A DNA stretch of 64,000 bases from Cupriavidus alkaliphilus (lineage in GTDB: Bacteria; Pseudomonadota; Gammaproteobacteria; Burkholderiales; Burkholderiaceae): positions 1 through 64,000 of the forward strand of contig NZ_FMAD01000001.1 of assembly GCF_900094595.1 (NCBI RefSeq). The letters are read 5' to 3'. Below, in pieces: positions 38,542 through 50,541 of this stretch. The position numbers and the translations under genes were made by a program. The stretch's first letter is position 1, and the number at the start of each line of letters is the position of its first letter. The notes under the pieces were generated by a model. It saw nothing but the letters and a program-made list of their open reading frames with translations, had not been told where the DNA came from and did no database searches.

Positions 38542-39735
38542 ATGGACTTTGACATGATCGAAACGGAAGTGATGGACGGCACCATCATCAAGGTGGTTGG
38601 CGTGGGCGGCGCGGGCGGTAACGCCGTGCAGCACATGATCAGCCGCGGCGTACAGGGCGTGGAATTCATCTGCATGAATACCGATGCCCAGGCGCTCAAG
38701 CGTTCGACCGCTTCGCGCGTGCTGCAACTCGGCAATACGGGTCTGGGCGCCGGCGCCAAGCCGGAAGTCGGCCGCGGTTGCGCCGATCAGGCCCGCGAGC
38801 AGATTGCCGACGCCCTGCGTGGCGCGCACATGGTCTTCATCACTGCCGGCATGGGCGGCGGCACCGGCACGGGCGCCGCGCCGATCGTTGCGCAGGTGGC
38901 CAAGGAGATGGGCATCCTGACCGTGGGCGTGGTCAGCAAGCCGTTCGACTTCGAAGGCGCGCGCCGCGCCAAGGTGGCCGAGCACGGTTCCAGCGAGCTG
39001 GAATCGAGCGTCGACTCGCTGATCGTGGTGCTCAACGAGAAGCTGTTCGAAGTGATGGGCGACGACGCCGAGATGGACAAGTGCTTCCAGTGCGCCGACG
39101 ACGTGCTGCACAACGCGGTGGCCGGCATTGCCGAGATCATCAACGTTGACGGCCTGGTCAACGTCGACTTCGAAGACGTAAAGACCGTGATGGGCGAGCA
39201 GGGCAAGGCCATGATGGGGACGGCCACCGTGTCGGGCGTCGACCGCGCCCGCCTGGCGGCCGAGCAGGCCGTGGCCAGCCCGCTGCTGGAAGGCGTGGAC
39301 CTGTCCGGCGCGCGCGGCGTGCTGGTCAACATTACCGCCAGCCGTTCGCTCAAGCTGTCGGAAACCAAGGAAGTCATGAACACCATCCGCAGCTACGCCG
39401 CGGAAGATGCGACCGTGATCTTCGGTACGGTGTACGACGATTCGATGAGCGATGCGCTGCGCGTGACCGTGGTCGCGACCGGCCTGGGCCGCTCGGCCAA
39501 GAAGCAACAGCCGATGACGCTGCTGAAGACCGGCACCGACAACATGCCGGTGCAGATGATGGCCAACATGGCCGCCACCGCCGCGCAGCACAGCTCGCCG
39601 GACTACAGCAACCTGGATACGCCGGCAGTGTGGCGCAGCTCGCGTGAGTCGGCATCGGCCCACGTGGCGGCGCTGCAGGAAAAGGGTGTGGATACGTACG
39701 ATATCCCGGCCTTCCTGCGCAAGCAGGCAGACTGA
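38542..39735 (+). CDS. ftsZ: cell division GTPase FtsZ
   Basis: A 397-residue tubulin homologue that forms the Z ring. Motifs: VGVGGAGGNAVQ (20-30), the tubulin signature MGGGTGTGAAP (104-114), the T7 loop residues NVDFEDVKTVM (about 205-215), a short linker, and the conserved C-terminal peptide DIPAFLRKQAD that binds FtsA and ZapD. ATG at 38542 was chosen over GTG at 38539 because the cggagg ribosome site is better spaced. Last gene of the dcw transcript. Confidence 0.97.
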   Translation: MDFDMIETEVMDGTIIKVVGVGGAGGNAVQHMISRGVQGVEFICMNTDAQALKRSTASRVLQLGNTGLGAGAKPEVGRGCADQAREQIADALRGAHMVFITAGMGGGTGTGAAPIVAQVAKEMGILTVGVVSKPFDFEGARRAKVAEHGSSELESSVDSLIVVLNEKLFEVMGDDAEMDKCFQCADDVLHNAVAGIAEIINVDGLVNVDFEDVKTVMGEQGKAMMGTATVSGVDRARLAAEQAVASPLLEGVDLSGARGVLVNITASRSLKLSETKEVMNTIRSYAAEDATVIFGTVYDDSMSDALRVTVVATGLGRSAKKQQPMTLLKTGTDNMPVQMMANMAATAAQHSSPDYSNLDTPAVWRSSRESASAHVAALQEKGVDTYDIPAFLRKQAD

Positions 39736-40200
39736 AGCCTGCCTGGCGCGGTATCGGTGCCTCCACCGGCCGCCTGACGGAACGCGTCGCCTGGTCGCGA
39801 TGCACGTGCGCTCCCCATCCGCGCGTGCCTTGCATGGCTGACGTGAACCGCCGGGCTGCTGGCGGCGCCGCGCCTTGCGCCGGACAGCGCTTCACCCGCA
39901 TCCCGTCGCCGGGTCGGGCGTGCCGCTGGCCGCCTCCCCGGACTGGTTTCCCGCCTTCCCGGTCGGGATGTATCGCCGTCCGCGCGGCGCACCCAAAAGG
40001 TGCGCCGCGCGGACGTCTTTGTAGCGTCTTCAGCTGTATCGAAATTCGTCCGAATGTCACGGGATGTGATCCTGCTTTGGCAGCGCCGGCCGTGCGCCTA
40101 TGATCGTTAGGTTGCCCTGCGCCAACGCGCCGCCATGCGGCCCCGCATCCGTCCTATCCTTCATAGACCCGTTCAGACACCCAAGGAAAACCAGAAAACC
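39736..40200. other. intergenic region after ftsZ
   Basis: A 465-bp gap between ftsZ and the peroxiredoxin gene. It contains the strong terminator at 39978-40014 and, beyond it, a presumed promoter for the peroxiredoxin, with the ribosome site aagga before 40201. The first 240 bases hold nothing recognisable; open frames across them lack family similarity. Confidence 0.5.
39978..40014 (+). terminator. terminator of the dcw cluster
   Basis: A 16-bp perfect GC-rich stem (gtccgcgcggcgcacc / ggtgcgccgcgcggac) with a 5-nt caaaa loop, followed by gtctttg. Very stable and placed 240 bases after ftsZ. The T-tract is short, so a processing or attenuating role is possible too. Confidence 0.75.
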
Positions 40201-40707
40201 ATGATCACTGTCGGTTCCCGCGTCCCCGACGCCACGCTGCAGGAATTTTTCGAGACCGAAAGCAACGGCTGCGCGCTCGGCCCCAATGCGTTCAAGGTGG
40301 CGGACCTGGTCGGCGGCCGCAAGATCGTGGTGTTCGGCCTCCCCGGCGCCTTCACGCCGACGTGTTCGGCCAAGCATGTGCCGGGCTTCGTGCAGCATGC
40401 CGAGGCATTGCGCGATGCCGGCGTGGACGAGGTCTGGTGTGTCTCGGTCAACGACGCCTTCGTGATGGGCGCCTGGGGCCGCGAGCAGCAGGTGGCCGGC
40501 AAGGTGCGGATGATGGCCGACGGCAGCGCCGAGTGGACCCGCGCGCTGGGCCTGGACCAGGACCTGAGCGCGCGTGGCATGGGCGTGCGCGCCAAGCGCT
40601 TTGCCATGGTGATCGAGGATGGCGTGGTGACCCGGCTCGACGTCGAGGCGCCGGGAGAATTCCGCGTCAGCAGCGCCGAGGCCGTGCTGGCGGCGTTGCG
40701 TGGCTGA
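40201..40707 (+). CDS. peroxiredoxin (Prx5 type)
   Basis: A 168-residue thiol peroxidase of the Prx5/redoxin group that reduces peroxides with glutathione or glutaredoxin. Peroxidatic cysteine C55 in PGAFTPTC (48-55), and KHVPGF after it. The other cysteines (C24, C83) are not at a clearly conserved resolving position, so a one-Cys or atypical two-Cys mechanism is open. ATG at 40201 after caaggaaaac; an upstream in-frame ATG at 40135 lacks support. Its place between ftsZ and lpxC is conserved in betaproteobacteria. Confidence 0.92.
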   Translation: MITVGSRVPDATLQEFFETESNGCALGPNAFKVADLVGGRKIVVFGLPGAFTPTCSAKHVPGFVQHAEALRDAGVDEVWCVSVNDAFVMGAWGREQQVAGKVRMMADGSAEWTRALGLDQDLSARGMGVRAKRFAMVIEDGVVTRLDVEAPGEFRVSSAEAVLAALRG

Positions 40708-40860
40708 CACAGTCATCCGGGTAAACGTGGATAATACGTAACTTGTGACGGGCGTGTTAACAGCCGGAAACAAAACCCGGCTGCAGCGTCCCGGATGTGG
40801 TGGTAAAATCCCTTAATCAAAAAGATAACACGATAGATTTTAATAATTGTTGAGGCTGTC
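40708..40860 (+). promoter_or_regulatory. lpxC leader region
   Basis: A 153-bp AT-rich leader. It has a 7-bp hairpin (cagccgg/ccggctg, 40761-40783) and a -10-like TAAAAT at 40804-40809 without a good -35. A weak ribosome site (ttgaggc) precedes ATG 40861. Confidence 0.4.
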
Positions 40861-41778
40861 ATGCTCAAACAGCGCACGATCAAATCCCTGGTGAAGACCG
40901 TTGGCATCGGCCTGCACTCCGGCCGCAAGGTCACGCTGACGCTGCGTCCGGCGCCGGCTGGTACCGGCATCGTCTTCACCCGCGTCGACCTGCCCGAGGC
41001 CGTCGAGATTCCCGTGGCCGCGTCGGCCATCGGCGACACGCGCCTGGCGTCGGTGCTGCAGAAGGATGGCGCGCGCGTCTCCACCGTCGAGCACCTGATG
41101 TCCGCCTGCGCCGGCCTGGGCATCGACAACCTCTATGTCGACGTCGACGCCGAGGAAATCCCGATCATGGACGGCAGCGCGGCGTCCTTCGTGTTCCTGC
41201 TGCAGTCGGCCGGCATCGAAGAACAGAACGCGCCCAAGACCTTCATCCGCGTGAAGAAGCCGGTGGAAGTGCGCGAAGGCGACAAGCTCGCGCGGCTGGA
41301 GCCGTTCTTCGGCTTCAAGCTGTCGTTCACCATTGACTTCCGCCACCCGGCGGTCGACAAGACCGGCCAGACCTTCTCGATCGATTTCGCCGACACCAGC
41401 TATGTCCGCGAGATTGCCCGCGCCCGCACCTTCGGCTTTGCGCACGAGGTCGAGGCCCTGCGCGAAATGGGCCTGGCGCGCGGCGGCAGCCTGGACAACG
41501 CGATCGTGCTGGACGAGCACCGCATGCTCAACAACGAGGAACTGCGCTACGGCGACGAGTTCGTGCGCCACAAGATCCTCGATGCGATCGGCGACCTGTA
41601 CGTGGTCGGCCATCCGCTGATCGGCGCCTATGTGGCGAACAAGTCCGGCCACGGCCTGAACAACCAGCTGCTGCGCGCGCTGCTGGCAGACCAGGAAGCG
41701 TATGAACTGGTCACCTTCGACCGAGTCGAGGAAGCCCCGGCGGCGTTCCTGCCGCAGGCCCAGCCGGCCTTCGCCTGA
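40861..41778 (+). CDS. lpxC: UDP-3-O-acyl-GlcNAc deacetylase
   Basis: A 305-residue zinc amidase catalysing the committed step of lipid A synthesis in the cytoplasm. Zinc ligands H78 (in STVEHLMSA), H237 and D241 (in [11 protein letters not shown]) and the catalytic H264 (KSGHG) align with the known enzyme. The start [21 protein letters not shown] is typical. It is followed by a canonical terminator. In enterics LpxC is degraded by FtsH through its C-terminal tail; here the tail (PQAQPAFA) is of a different kind. Confidence 0.97.
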   Translation: MLKQRTIKSLVKTVGIGLHSGRKVTLTLRPAPAGTGIVFTRVDLPEAVEIPVAASAIGDTRLASVLQKDGARVSTVEHLMSACAGLGIDNLYVDVDAEEIPIMDGSAASFVFLLQSAGIEEQNAPKTFIRVKKPVEVREGDKLARLEPFFGFKLSFTIDFRHPAVDKTGQTFSIDFADTSYVREIARARTFGFAHEVEALREMGLARGGSLDNAIVLDEHRMLNNEELRYGDEFVRHKILDAIGDLYVVGHPLIGAYVANKSGHGLNNQLLRALLADQEAYELVTFDRVEEAPAAFLPQAQPAFA

Positions 41779-41793
41779 GCTCCTCGCATAGAG

Positions 41794-41824
41794 AAAGAGC
41801 CGACCTGCACAGGTCGGCTCTTTT
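41794..41824 (+). terminator. lpxC terminator
   Basis: A 14-bp perfect stem (aaagagccgacctg / caggtcggctcttt) with a 2-nt loop followed by TTTT, 15 bases after the lpxC stop: a classical intrinsic terminator. It may also serve the convergent dciA gene. Confidence 0.93.
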
Positions 41825-41846
41825 GCTTTGGACGCGGCGCGGTCGC

Positions 41847-42350
41847 TCAGCGGTGGTGGGACAGCAGCGTATTCAGCGCGTCGCGCAGCGGCGAATCGGG
41901 CAGGCTGCGTGCGAGCTGGTCGAGATTGGCCAGCCCGGTCGGCGTCATGCGGCCGCCGGTGCGCGGCCGTGCCACCGGCTCCACCTCCCAGTCGGAATGG
42001 CGCTGCACTTCGGGCTGCACCCGCACGCGGATCGAGGTGACCGGCGAGCCGCGCTGCTGCAGGCGCGCGAGCAGCGTCGGCACGACCTGGCGCACCCGCG
42101 CCGCGGCCGCGCCATGGGCCGCCAGCAAGAGCAGCACCTGGCCGTTGGGGTCGGACGGGTCGCGCTTGATGCCGGCCACGGCCAGGCCCGCGCGCATGCC
42201 GGCCGGCAGCAACGCCAGCACCTCGGCCTCCAGCACCGACAGCTGGCGCGCGGTCTGGAGCAGCGTCGACACCGGGCCGGCCTTGTCCAGCCAGTCGTTG
42301 AGCGGCTTGGCGGCGGGGGTCTGCAGGGCGGGATGGGTGAAGCGGCGCAT
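41847..42350 (-). CDS. dciA: DciA family protein (DUF721)
   Basis: A 167-residue protein of the DUF721 family. DciA is the ancestral loader of the replicative helicase DnaB. Family cues: a basic N-terminal region, LSVLEAEVLALLPAGMRAGLAVAGIK in the first half (KH-like fold), then strands ending in ITSIRVRVQPEV (about 105-117). The C-terminal half is likely disordered with a helix near the end. Convergent with lpxC and divergent from secA, the usual place in Burkholderiales. No E. coli-type SecM is present here. Function rests on family inference. Confidence 0.8.
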   Translation of the reverse strand: MRRFTHPALQTPAAKPLNDWLDKAGPVSTLLQTARQLSVLEAEVLALLPAGMRAGLAVAGIKRDPSDPNGQVLLLLAAHGAAAARVRQVVPTLLARLQQRGSPVTSIRVRVQPEVQRHSDWEVEPVARPRTGGRMTPTGLANLDQLARSLPDSPLRDALNTLLSHHR

Positions 42351-42607
42351 GGGTCCATTCTAGCAAGGGGCGGCGCATGCACGCAGGCAACGCCGGCCGA
42401 AAGCGAGGGCGGCCGGATTGAAGCCGGCGCAACCATCCCAAACTGCTTGCGGCAGGGCCTGCGCCGGCGCCCCGCGCCGCCGGCCGTGACCCCGGCACAT
42501 GATAAACTCGGCGTTTTGCGCCAATCTATCCATTACCGCGCCCGGCCGCCGGGGCAGTCCGCCTTCCCTGGGGATGCCACCCGGTTCCGCGCAGGTGAAA
42601 GCAATCG

Positions 42608-45385
<2,778 letters not shown>

Positions 45386-45451
45386 ACTGAGCCAGGCCGG
45401 GCATCCGGTATGACGCCGCTTCCCGCAGCGCGGGAGTGGCGCAAGAGGAAT

Positions 45452-45482
45452 CGAACATGCCCGCCCATCGCGGGCATGTTCG
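45452..45482 (+). terminator. hairpin between secA and argJ
   Basis: A 13-bp perfect stem (cgaacatgcccgc / gcgggcatgttcg) with a 5-nt loop, 66 bases after the secA stop. No T-tract follows, so it could stabilise mRNA ends rather than terminate. Confidence 0.6.
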
Positions 45483-45526
45483 TCTGAGACAAGCAAGTCG
45501 CTAGCAGCAACATCGAGGAGTCCTGC

Positions 45527-46765
45527 ATGCCCGTCAATCTTCCGCTGCCCCAGGCAGAGAACCTGAAATCCGTCGCCGGCGTGGAGCTCGGCTGGGCCGA
45601 GGCGGGCATCCGCAAGGCCAACCGCAAGGACGTGCTGGTAGTGCGCGTGGCCGAAGGCAGCACTGTGGCCGGCGTCTTCACCAGCAACCGCTTCTGCGCC
45701 GCGCCGGTACAGGTCTGCCGCGAGCACCTCGCGGTTGCGGACAAGCCGGGCAAGGGCATCCGCGCGCTGGTGGTCAACACGGGCAACGCCAACGCCGGCA
45801 CCGGCGAGCAGGGCCTGGCCAACGCCCGCGCCACCTGCGACGCGCTGGCCGCGCAGCTGGGCATCGATGCCGCGCAGGTGCTGCCGTTCTCGACCGGCGT
45901 GATCCTCGAGCAGCTGCCGATGGATCGCCTGCTGGCCGGCCTGCCCGCCGCCATCGCCAACGCCGGCGCCGACAACTGGCTGGCCGCGGCGGAAGCGATC
46001 ATGACCACCGACACCCAGCCCAAGGTCGCGTCGCGCACGGTGCAGATCGACGGCAAGACCGTGACGATGTCTGGCATCAGCAAGGGCGCCGGCATGATCC
46101 GCCCCAACATGGCGACCATGCTGGGCTTCATCGCCATGGATGCCGCGGTGGCGCAGCCGGTGCTGCAGGGTCTGGTGACGCACGCCGCCGACCACTCGTT
46201 CAACAGCATCACCATCGACGGCGATACCTCGACCAACGACTCCTTCGTGCTGATCGCCTCGGGCAAGTCCGGCGCCGCGGTCGACCGCGCCGAAGGCCCG
46301 GCCTTCGAAGCGCTGCGCGAGGCGGTGACGAGCCTGGCGCAGGAGCTGGCGCAGATGATCGTGCGCGACGGCGAAGGCGCGACCAAGCTGATGACCATCC
46401 GCGTCGAAGGCGGCAAGGACGTGGCGGAATGCCGCCAGATCGCCTACGCGGTGGCGCATTCGCCGCTGGTCAAGACCGCGTTCTATGCCTCGGACCCCAA
46501 CCTGGGCCGCATCCTGGCCGCGGTCGGCTATGCCGGCGTCAACGATCTCGACGTCGGCCGCGTCAACCTGTGGCTGGACGATGTCTGGGTCGCGCGTGAC
46601 GGCGGCCGCAATCCCGACTACCGCGAGGAAGACGGCCAGCGCGTGATGAAGCAGGCCGAGATCACCGTGCGCATCGCGCTCGGCCGCGGCAACGCCGAAG
46701 CCACCGTGTGGACCTGCGACCTGTCGCACGACTACGTGTCGATCAACGCCGACTACCGTTCCTGA
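45527..46765 (+). CDS. argJ: glutamate N-acetyltransferase / ornithine acetyltransferase
   Basis: A 412-residue enzyme of the cyclic arginine pathway; transfers acetyl between acetylornithine and glutamate. The self-cleavage site lies in [10 protein letters not shown]: Thr197 becomes the N terminus of the beta chain and is the catalytic nucleophile. [13 protein letters not shown] (84-96), [11 protein letters not shown] and KGAGMI preceding the cleavage site are signatures. The ribosome site gaggag stands 10 bases upstream. It starts a set continuing with the DUF815 ATPase and mutT. Confidence 0.96.
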   Translation: MPVNLPLPQAENLKSVAGVELGWAEAGIRKANRKDVLVVRVAEGSTVAGVFTSNRFCAAPVQVCREHLAVADKPGKGIRALVVNTGNANAGTGEQGLANARATCDALAAQLGIDAAQVLPFSTGVILEQLPMDRLLAGLPAAIANAGADNWLAAAEAIMTTDTQPKVASRTVQIDGKTVTMSGISKGAGMIRPNMATMLGFIAMDAAVAQPVLQGLVTHAADHSFNSITIDGDTSTNDSFVLIASGKSGAAVDRAEGPAFEALREAVTSLAQELAQMIVRDGEGATKLMTIRVEGGKDVAECRQIAYAVAHSPLVKTAFYASDPNLGRILAAVGYAGVNDLDVGRVNLWLDDVWVARDGGRNPDYREEDGQRVMKQAEITVRIALGRGNAEATVWTCDLSHDYVSINADYRS

Positions 46766-46833
46766 GCCAGTCCGTCCTTCCCGCGCACGCGGGAAGGGCA
46801 TCGATTTTCGCTGCCTGTCACCGCCCCGCCGCC

Positions 46834-47739
46834 ATGTCTGACCTCGCCGCCCGCCTCGACAACTTTCTCGCCCGACTCGAACAATGGCTGCCGCCGCAAC
46901 TGAGCGATGCGGACTGGCAGGAGGCGGTCGCGTTCCGCTGGCGCAAGCGCCAGAGCCTGTTCGGCAATATCGGCTACCTGCAGCCGGTGCGCCAGCTGCC
47001 GCCGATCCACCTGGACGACCTGAAGAACATCGAGCGCCAGAAGGACGCCATCGTCGGCAATACGCGCCAGTTCGTGCAGCGCCTGCCCGCCAACAACGTG
47101 CTGCTGACCGGCGCGCGCGGCACCGGCAAGTCGTCGCTGATCAAGGCCTGCCTCAATGCCTTCGTCAAGGACGGGCTGCGGCTGGTCGAGGTCGACAAGG
47201 ATGACCTGGGCGACCTGGGCGATATCGTCGAGCTGGTCTCGCAGCGGCCCGAGCGCTTCGTGATCTTCTGCGACGACCTGTCGTTCGAGGAAGGCGAGTC
47301 GGGCTACAAGTCGCTCAAGTCGGCGCTGGATGGCTCGGTCGCGGCGCAGTCGGACAACGTGCTGATCTACGCCACGTCCAACCGCCGGCACCTGCTGCCG
47401 GAGTACATGAAGGACAACGAGAGCTACCGCCACACCGACGACGGCGAGATCCACCCCGGCGAAGTGGTGGAAGAGAAGATCTCGCTGTCCGAGCGCTTCG
47501 GCCTGTGGCTGTCGTTCTACCCGCCCAAGCAGGACGAGTACCTGGCTATCGTCGGCCACTGGCTGCGCCACTTCGGCTGCACCGACGAGGACATTGCCGC
47601 CGCGCGCGGCGACGCGCTGGTGTGGGCGCTGGAGCGCGGCTCGCGTTCGGGCCGCGTGGCCTGGCAGTTCGCGCGCGACTGGGGCGGCAAGCACGGCAAG
47701 CCGTACATCGCCGATGTTGCCGGGGACGCCAAGGCATGA
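46834..47739 (+). CDS. DUF815 family AAA ATPase
   Basis: A 301-residue AAA-like ATPase of unknown role. Walker A LLTGARGTGKSS (90-101), Walker B FVIFCDDLSFEEGE (about 145-158), sensor 1 LIYATSNRRHL (about 182-192) and a long acidic strand DNESYRHTDDGEIHPGE are diagnostic for DUF815. ATG 46834 was chosen because the family start with the helical cap follows; the frame opening at 46708 overlaps argJ. Linked by 4-base overlap to mutT and 68 bases after argJ, an arrangement shared with other Burkholderiales. No substrate known. Confidence 0.88.
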   Translation: MSDLAARLDNFLARLEQWLPPQLSDADWQEAVAFRWRKRQSLFGNIGYLQPVRQLPPIHLDDLKNIERQKDAIVGNTRQFVQRLPANNVLLTGARGTGKSSLIKACLNAFVKDGLRLVEVDKDDLGDLGDIVELVSQRPERFVIFCDDLSFEEGESGYKSLKSALDGSVAAQSDNVLIYATSNRRHLLPEYMKDNESYRHTDDGEIHPGEVVEEKISLSERFGLWLSFYPPKQDEYLAIVGHWLRHFGCTDEDIAAARGDALVWALERGSRSGRVAWQFARDWGGKHGKPYIADVAGDAKA

Positions 47740-48182
47740 GCGCGGCGACGCAGAACCCCGCAGCCACGGGCGGCAACCCGCCGCGCAAGGTGACCGAGGT
47801 GGCGGTCGGCGTGCTGGTGCAGCCCGACGGCCGCTTCCTGCTGGCGCAGCGCCCGGCCGGCAAGCCCTACGAGGGCTACTGGGAATTCCCCGGCGGCAAG
47901 CTGGAGCCGGGCGAATCCGTAGAGGCGGCGCTGGCGCGCGAGCTGCACGAAGAACTTGGGCTTGATGTCACGCAATGCGAGCGCTGGCACATCCTGGAAC
48001 ATGACTACCCGCACGCCTATGTGCGGCTGCATTTCTGCAAGGTCACGGCCTGGCAGGGCGAACCCGTCGGCCGAGAAGGCCAGGCGTTCTCGTGGCAGGG
48101 CACGCCGGTGACGGTGGGGCCGCTGCTGCCGGCCACCATTCCCGTGGTGGCGTGGCTGGACGAGGAATCGCGCAACGGCTGA
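47736..48182 (+). CDS. mutT: Nudix hydrolase, MutT type
   Basis: A 148-residue Nudix protein; MutT removes 8-oxo-dGTP from the nucleotide pool. The Nudix box G-x5-E-x7-REL-x-EE-x-GL is intact at residues 54-76 (GKLEPGESVEAALARELHEELGL, split: G54, E60, R68-E69-L70, E72-E73, G75-L76). The leading VAVGVLVQPDGRFLLAQRPAGKPYEGYWEFPGG matches MutT. An N-terminal 17-residue extension is extra. ATGA overlap with the DUF815 gene. Specificity for 8-oxo-dGTP is inferred from similarity. Confidence 0.85.
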   Translation: MSAATQNPAATGGNPPRKVTEVAVGVLVQPDGRFLLAQRPAGKPYEGYWEFPGGKLEPGESVEAALARELHEELGLDVTQCERWHILEHDYPHAYVRLHFCKVTAWQGEPVGREGQAFSWQGTPVTVGPLLPATIPVVAWLDEESRNG

Positions 48183-48193
48183 TCCTGCCGTCC

Positions 48194-48232
48194 GCGGCGC
48201 ACAAGCGGCCGCGGCGCCCGCTTGTGCGCCGC
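48194..48232 (+). terminator. GC-rich hairpin after mutT
   Basis: A 14-bp perfect stem (gcggcgcacaagcg / cgcttgtgcgccgc) with an 11-nt loop, 11 bases after the mutT stop. No T-run follows. Probably terminates or processes the argJ-mutT transcript before the OPT gene. Confidence 0.55.
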
Positions 48233-48270
48233 CCGGGCTGGTCGGCCCGGTCCACAGGAAAGGAACCTGC

Positions 48271-50310
48271 ATGCTACGTGTCGATCGTATCGCCGACGAC
48301 GTTTCCCTGCCTGAACTGACCCTGCGCGGCATCATTCTCGGTGCGCTGATCACGGTCGTGTTCACCGCCTCCAATATCTACCTGGGCCTGAAGGTCGGCC
48401 TGACCTTCTCGTCGGCGATCCCCGCGGCCGTGATCTCGATGGCCGTGCTGCGGCTCTTCCCCGGCGCCAACATCCTGGAAAACAACATGGTGCAGACGCA
48501 GGCCTCGGCCGCGGGCACCCTGTCGTCGATCATCTTTATCCTGCCCGGCCTGGTGATGCTTGGCCACTGGCAGGGCTTCCCGTTCTGGCAGACGCTGGCG
48601 ATCTGCGCGGCCGGCGGCATGCTGGGCGTGGTGTTCAGCATCCCGCTGCGCCATGCCATGGTGGTGCAGAGCGAGCTGCCTTATCCCGAGGGCGTGGCCG
48701 CGGCGGAAATCCTGCGCGTGGGCAGCGCCGCGCCGGCCGAAGCCACGCCGGGCCGGAAGCCGCAGGCCACCGGCCTCGCCGACCTGATGGCCGGGGGCCT
48801 GGTCGCGGGGTTGTTCAGCTTCGCCGCCGGCGGGCTGCGCGTGCTGGCCGAGGGCGCGAATTTCTGGCTGTCGGCGGGCGCCTCGGTGGTGCGGCTGTCG
48901 ATGGGCTTTTCGCTGGCGCTGGTGGGCGCGGGCTACCTGGTCGGCATCGTCGGCGGGCTGGCCATGCTGCTCGGGCTGGTGCTGACCTGGGGCGTCGCGG
49001 TGCCGTGGCTGACCGCGGTCACGCCGCGCCCGGACGGCGCCACGCTGTCGGCCTTCGGCACCATGGTGTGGAGCCAGCAGGCACGCTTTATCGGCGCCGG
49101 CACCATCGGCATCGCCGCGATCTGGACGCTGCTGTCATTGGCCAGGCCGATGCTCTATGGCATTCGCGCCTCGTTCGGCGCGCTGCAGGCCGGCCCGGCG
49201 GGGCAGGGCAGCGTGCCGCGCACGCAGCAGGACATGCCCGCGAAGTGGATCGGGCTGGTGATGCTGGCGCTGCTGGCGGTGCTGGTGACGGTGTTCGCAT
49301 GGTTCCTCGCGCCGGCGCCGCTGGAGGGCGGGGCGCGCTGGCGCCTGGTGGTCTATGCCGTGGTATTCGCGTTCATTTTCGGCTTCCTGGTGGCGGCGGC
49401 GTGCGGCTATATGGCCGGACTGGTGGGCTCGTCAGCCAGCCCGATCTCGGGCATCGGCATCATCGCGGTGATCCTGGTGTCGCTGCTGATCCTGCTGGCG
49501 GGCCAGGCCGATGGCTTGCTGGCCACGCCAGAGGGCGGCAAGTTCGCGATCGCGCTGGCGATCTTCACCACCTCCGCGGTGGTGGCGGTGGCCTCCATCG
49601 CCAACGACAACCTGCAGGACCTGAAGACCGGCTGGCTGGTCGGCGCGACGCCGTGGCGCCAGCAGGTGGCGCTGCTGATCGGCTGCGTGGTCGGCGCGGC
49701 GGTGATCCCGCCGGTGCTCGAGCTGCTCTACAGCGCCTATGGCTTCGCCGGCGCGCAGCCGCGCGCGGGCATGGACCCGAACCAGGCGCTGGCCGCGCCG
49801 CAGGCGACGCTGATGACCGCGATCGCCACCGGCATCTTCACCCACCAGCTCAACTGGAACATGATCCTGATCGGCATCGGGCTGGGCGTGGTGCTGATCG
49901 CCATCGACGAAATCCTGCGCCGGCGCGGCGGCGCGGCGCGCCTGCCGGTACTGGCCGTTGGCATCGGCATCTACCTGCCGCCGACGATCAGTTCGGCGCT
50001 GGTGGTGGGTGCGGTGCTGTCGTGGCTGTTGCTGCGCGCCGAGCGCCGCCGCGCCACCGCGCGCGGGGATGACGTGCAACTGGCACTGGAGCACGCCGAG
50101 CGGCGCGGCACGCTGCTGGCGTCCGGCCTGATCGTCGGCGAAAGCCTGGTCGGCGTGATGCTGGCTGCGGTGATCGGCCTGTCAGGCAGCGATGCGCCGC
50201 TGGCCGTGGTCGGGGGCGGGTTTGAAGCGACCGCGCAGTGGCTGGGCCTGGCGGTGTTCGTGCTGGTGTGCGTGGGCTTCTACCACCGCGTGCTGGCGGC
50301 GGCGCACTGA
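48271..50310 (+). CDS. OPT family oligopeptide transporter
   Basis: A 679-residue polytopic inner-membrane protein with about 15-16 hydrophobic helices. The start ELTLRGIILGALITVVFTASNIYLGLKVGLTFSSAIPAAVISM (split; about residues 15-57) and the following NNMVQTQASAAGTLSS (about 72-87) are signatures of the bacterial OPT group, proton-coupled importers of peptides or metal-chelate peptides. SELPYPEGVAAAEILR near 130 and SSASPISGIGI near 388 also match. Single gene after a hairpin; ribosome site aggaaagga before the ATG. Substrate unknown. Confidence 0.9.
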   Translation: MLRVDRIADDVSLPELTLRGIILGALITVVFTASNIYLGLKVGLTFSSAIPAAVISMAVLRLFPGANILENNMVQTQASAAGTLSSIIFILPGLVMLGHWQGFPFWQTLAICAAGGMLGVVFSIPLRHAMVVQSELPYPEGVAAAEILRVGSAAPAEATPGRKPQATGLADLMAGGLVAGLFSFAAGGLRVLAEGANFWLSAGASVVRLSMGFSLALVGAGYLVGIVGGLAMLLGLVLTWGVAVPWLTAVTPRPDGATLSAFGTMVWSQQARFIGAGTIGIAAIWTLLSLARPMLYGIRASFGALQAGPAGQGSVPRTQQDMPAKWIGLVMLALLAVLVTVFAWFLAPAPLEGGARWRLVVYAVVFAFIFGFLVAAACGYMAGLVGSSASPISGIGIIAVILVSLLILLAGQADGLLATPEGGKFAIALAIFTTSAVVAVASIANDNLQDLKTGWLVGATPWRQQVALLIGCVVGAAVIPPVLELLYSAYGFAGAQPRAGMDPNQALAAPQATLMTAIATGIFTHQLNWNMILIGIGLGVVLIAIDEILRRRGGAARLPVLAVGIGIYLPPTISSALVVGAVLSWLLLRAERRRATARGDDVQLALEHAERRGTLLASGLIVGESLVGVMLAAVIGLSGSDAPLAVVGGGFEATAQWLGLAVFVLVCVGFYHRVLAAAH

Positions 50311-50335
50311 GGACGGGGGCGCTGGCGTCGCGCCC

Positions 50336-50524
50336 TCAGTCGTCCTCGTCTTCGGATCGGTCGGGGGAGGTTTCGCCCGGCTTGCCGCCGATCACGTACT
50401 TCTCCAACGCCCAGGCGCCGAGATCGATCTGCTTGCAGCGCTCGGAACAGAAGGGACGGAATTTGTTGTCGGGCACCCAGGCCACCTCGGTGCCGCAGGT
50501 GGGGCATTTAACGACAGCAGGCAT
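50336..50524 (-). CDS. yacG: DNA gyrase inhibitor YacG
   Basis: A 62-residue zinc protein. Two CxxC-type pairs bind zinc: C7-P-T-C10 and C26-S-E-R-C30; RPFCSERC followed by DLG.W is the family mark. YacG inhibits DNA gyrase by binding GyrB in E. coli. The acidic tail ([12 protein letters not shown]) is normal. Located 17 bases after zapD in the usual coaE-zapD-yacG order. Convergent with the OPT transporter, 25 bases apart. Confidence 0.93.
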   Translation of the reverse strand: MPAVVKCPTCGTEVAWVPDNKFRPFCSERCKQIDLGAWALEKYVIGGKPGETSPDRSEDEDD

Positions 50525-50541
50525 GGCGTTCAGCGCAGGCT

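Noticed and set aside
39736..39977. A small gene directly after ftsZ
   Set aside because: Frames exist on both strands but lack ribosome sites, membrane or domain signals; treated as untranslated trailer.
41779..42607. A secM-like regulator upstream of secA
   Set aside because: The gene here is on the opposite strand and belongs to the DciA/DUF721 family; no arrest-peptide sequence is present.
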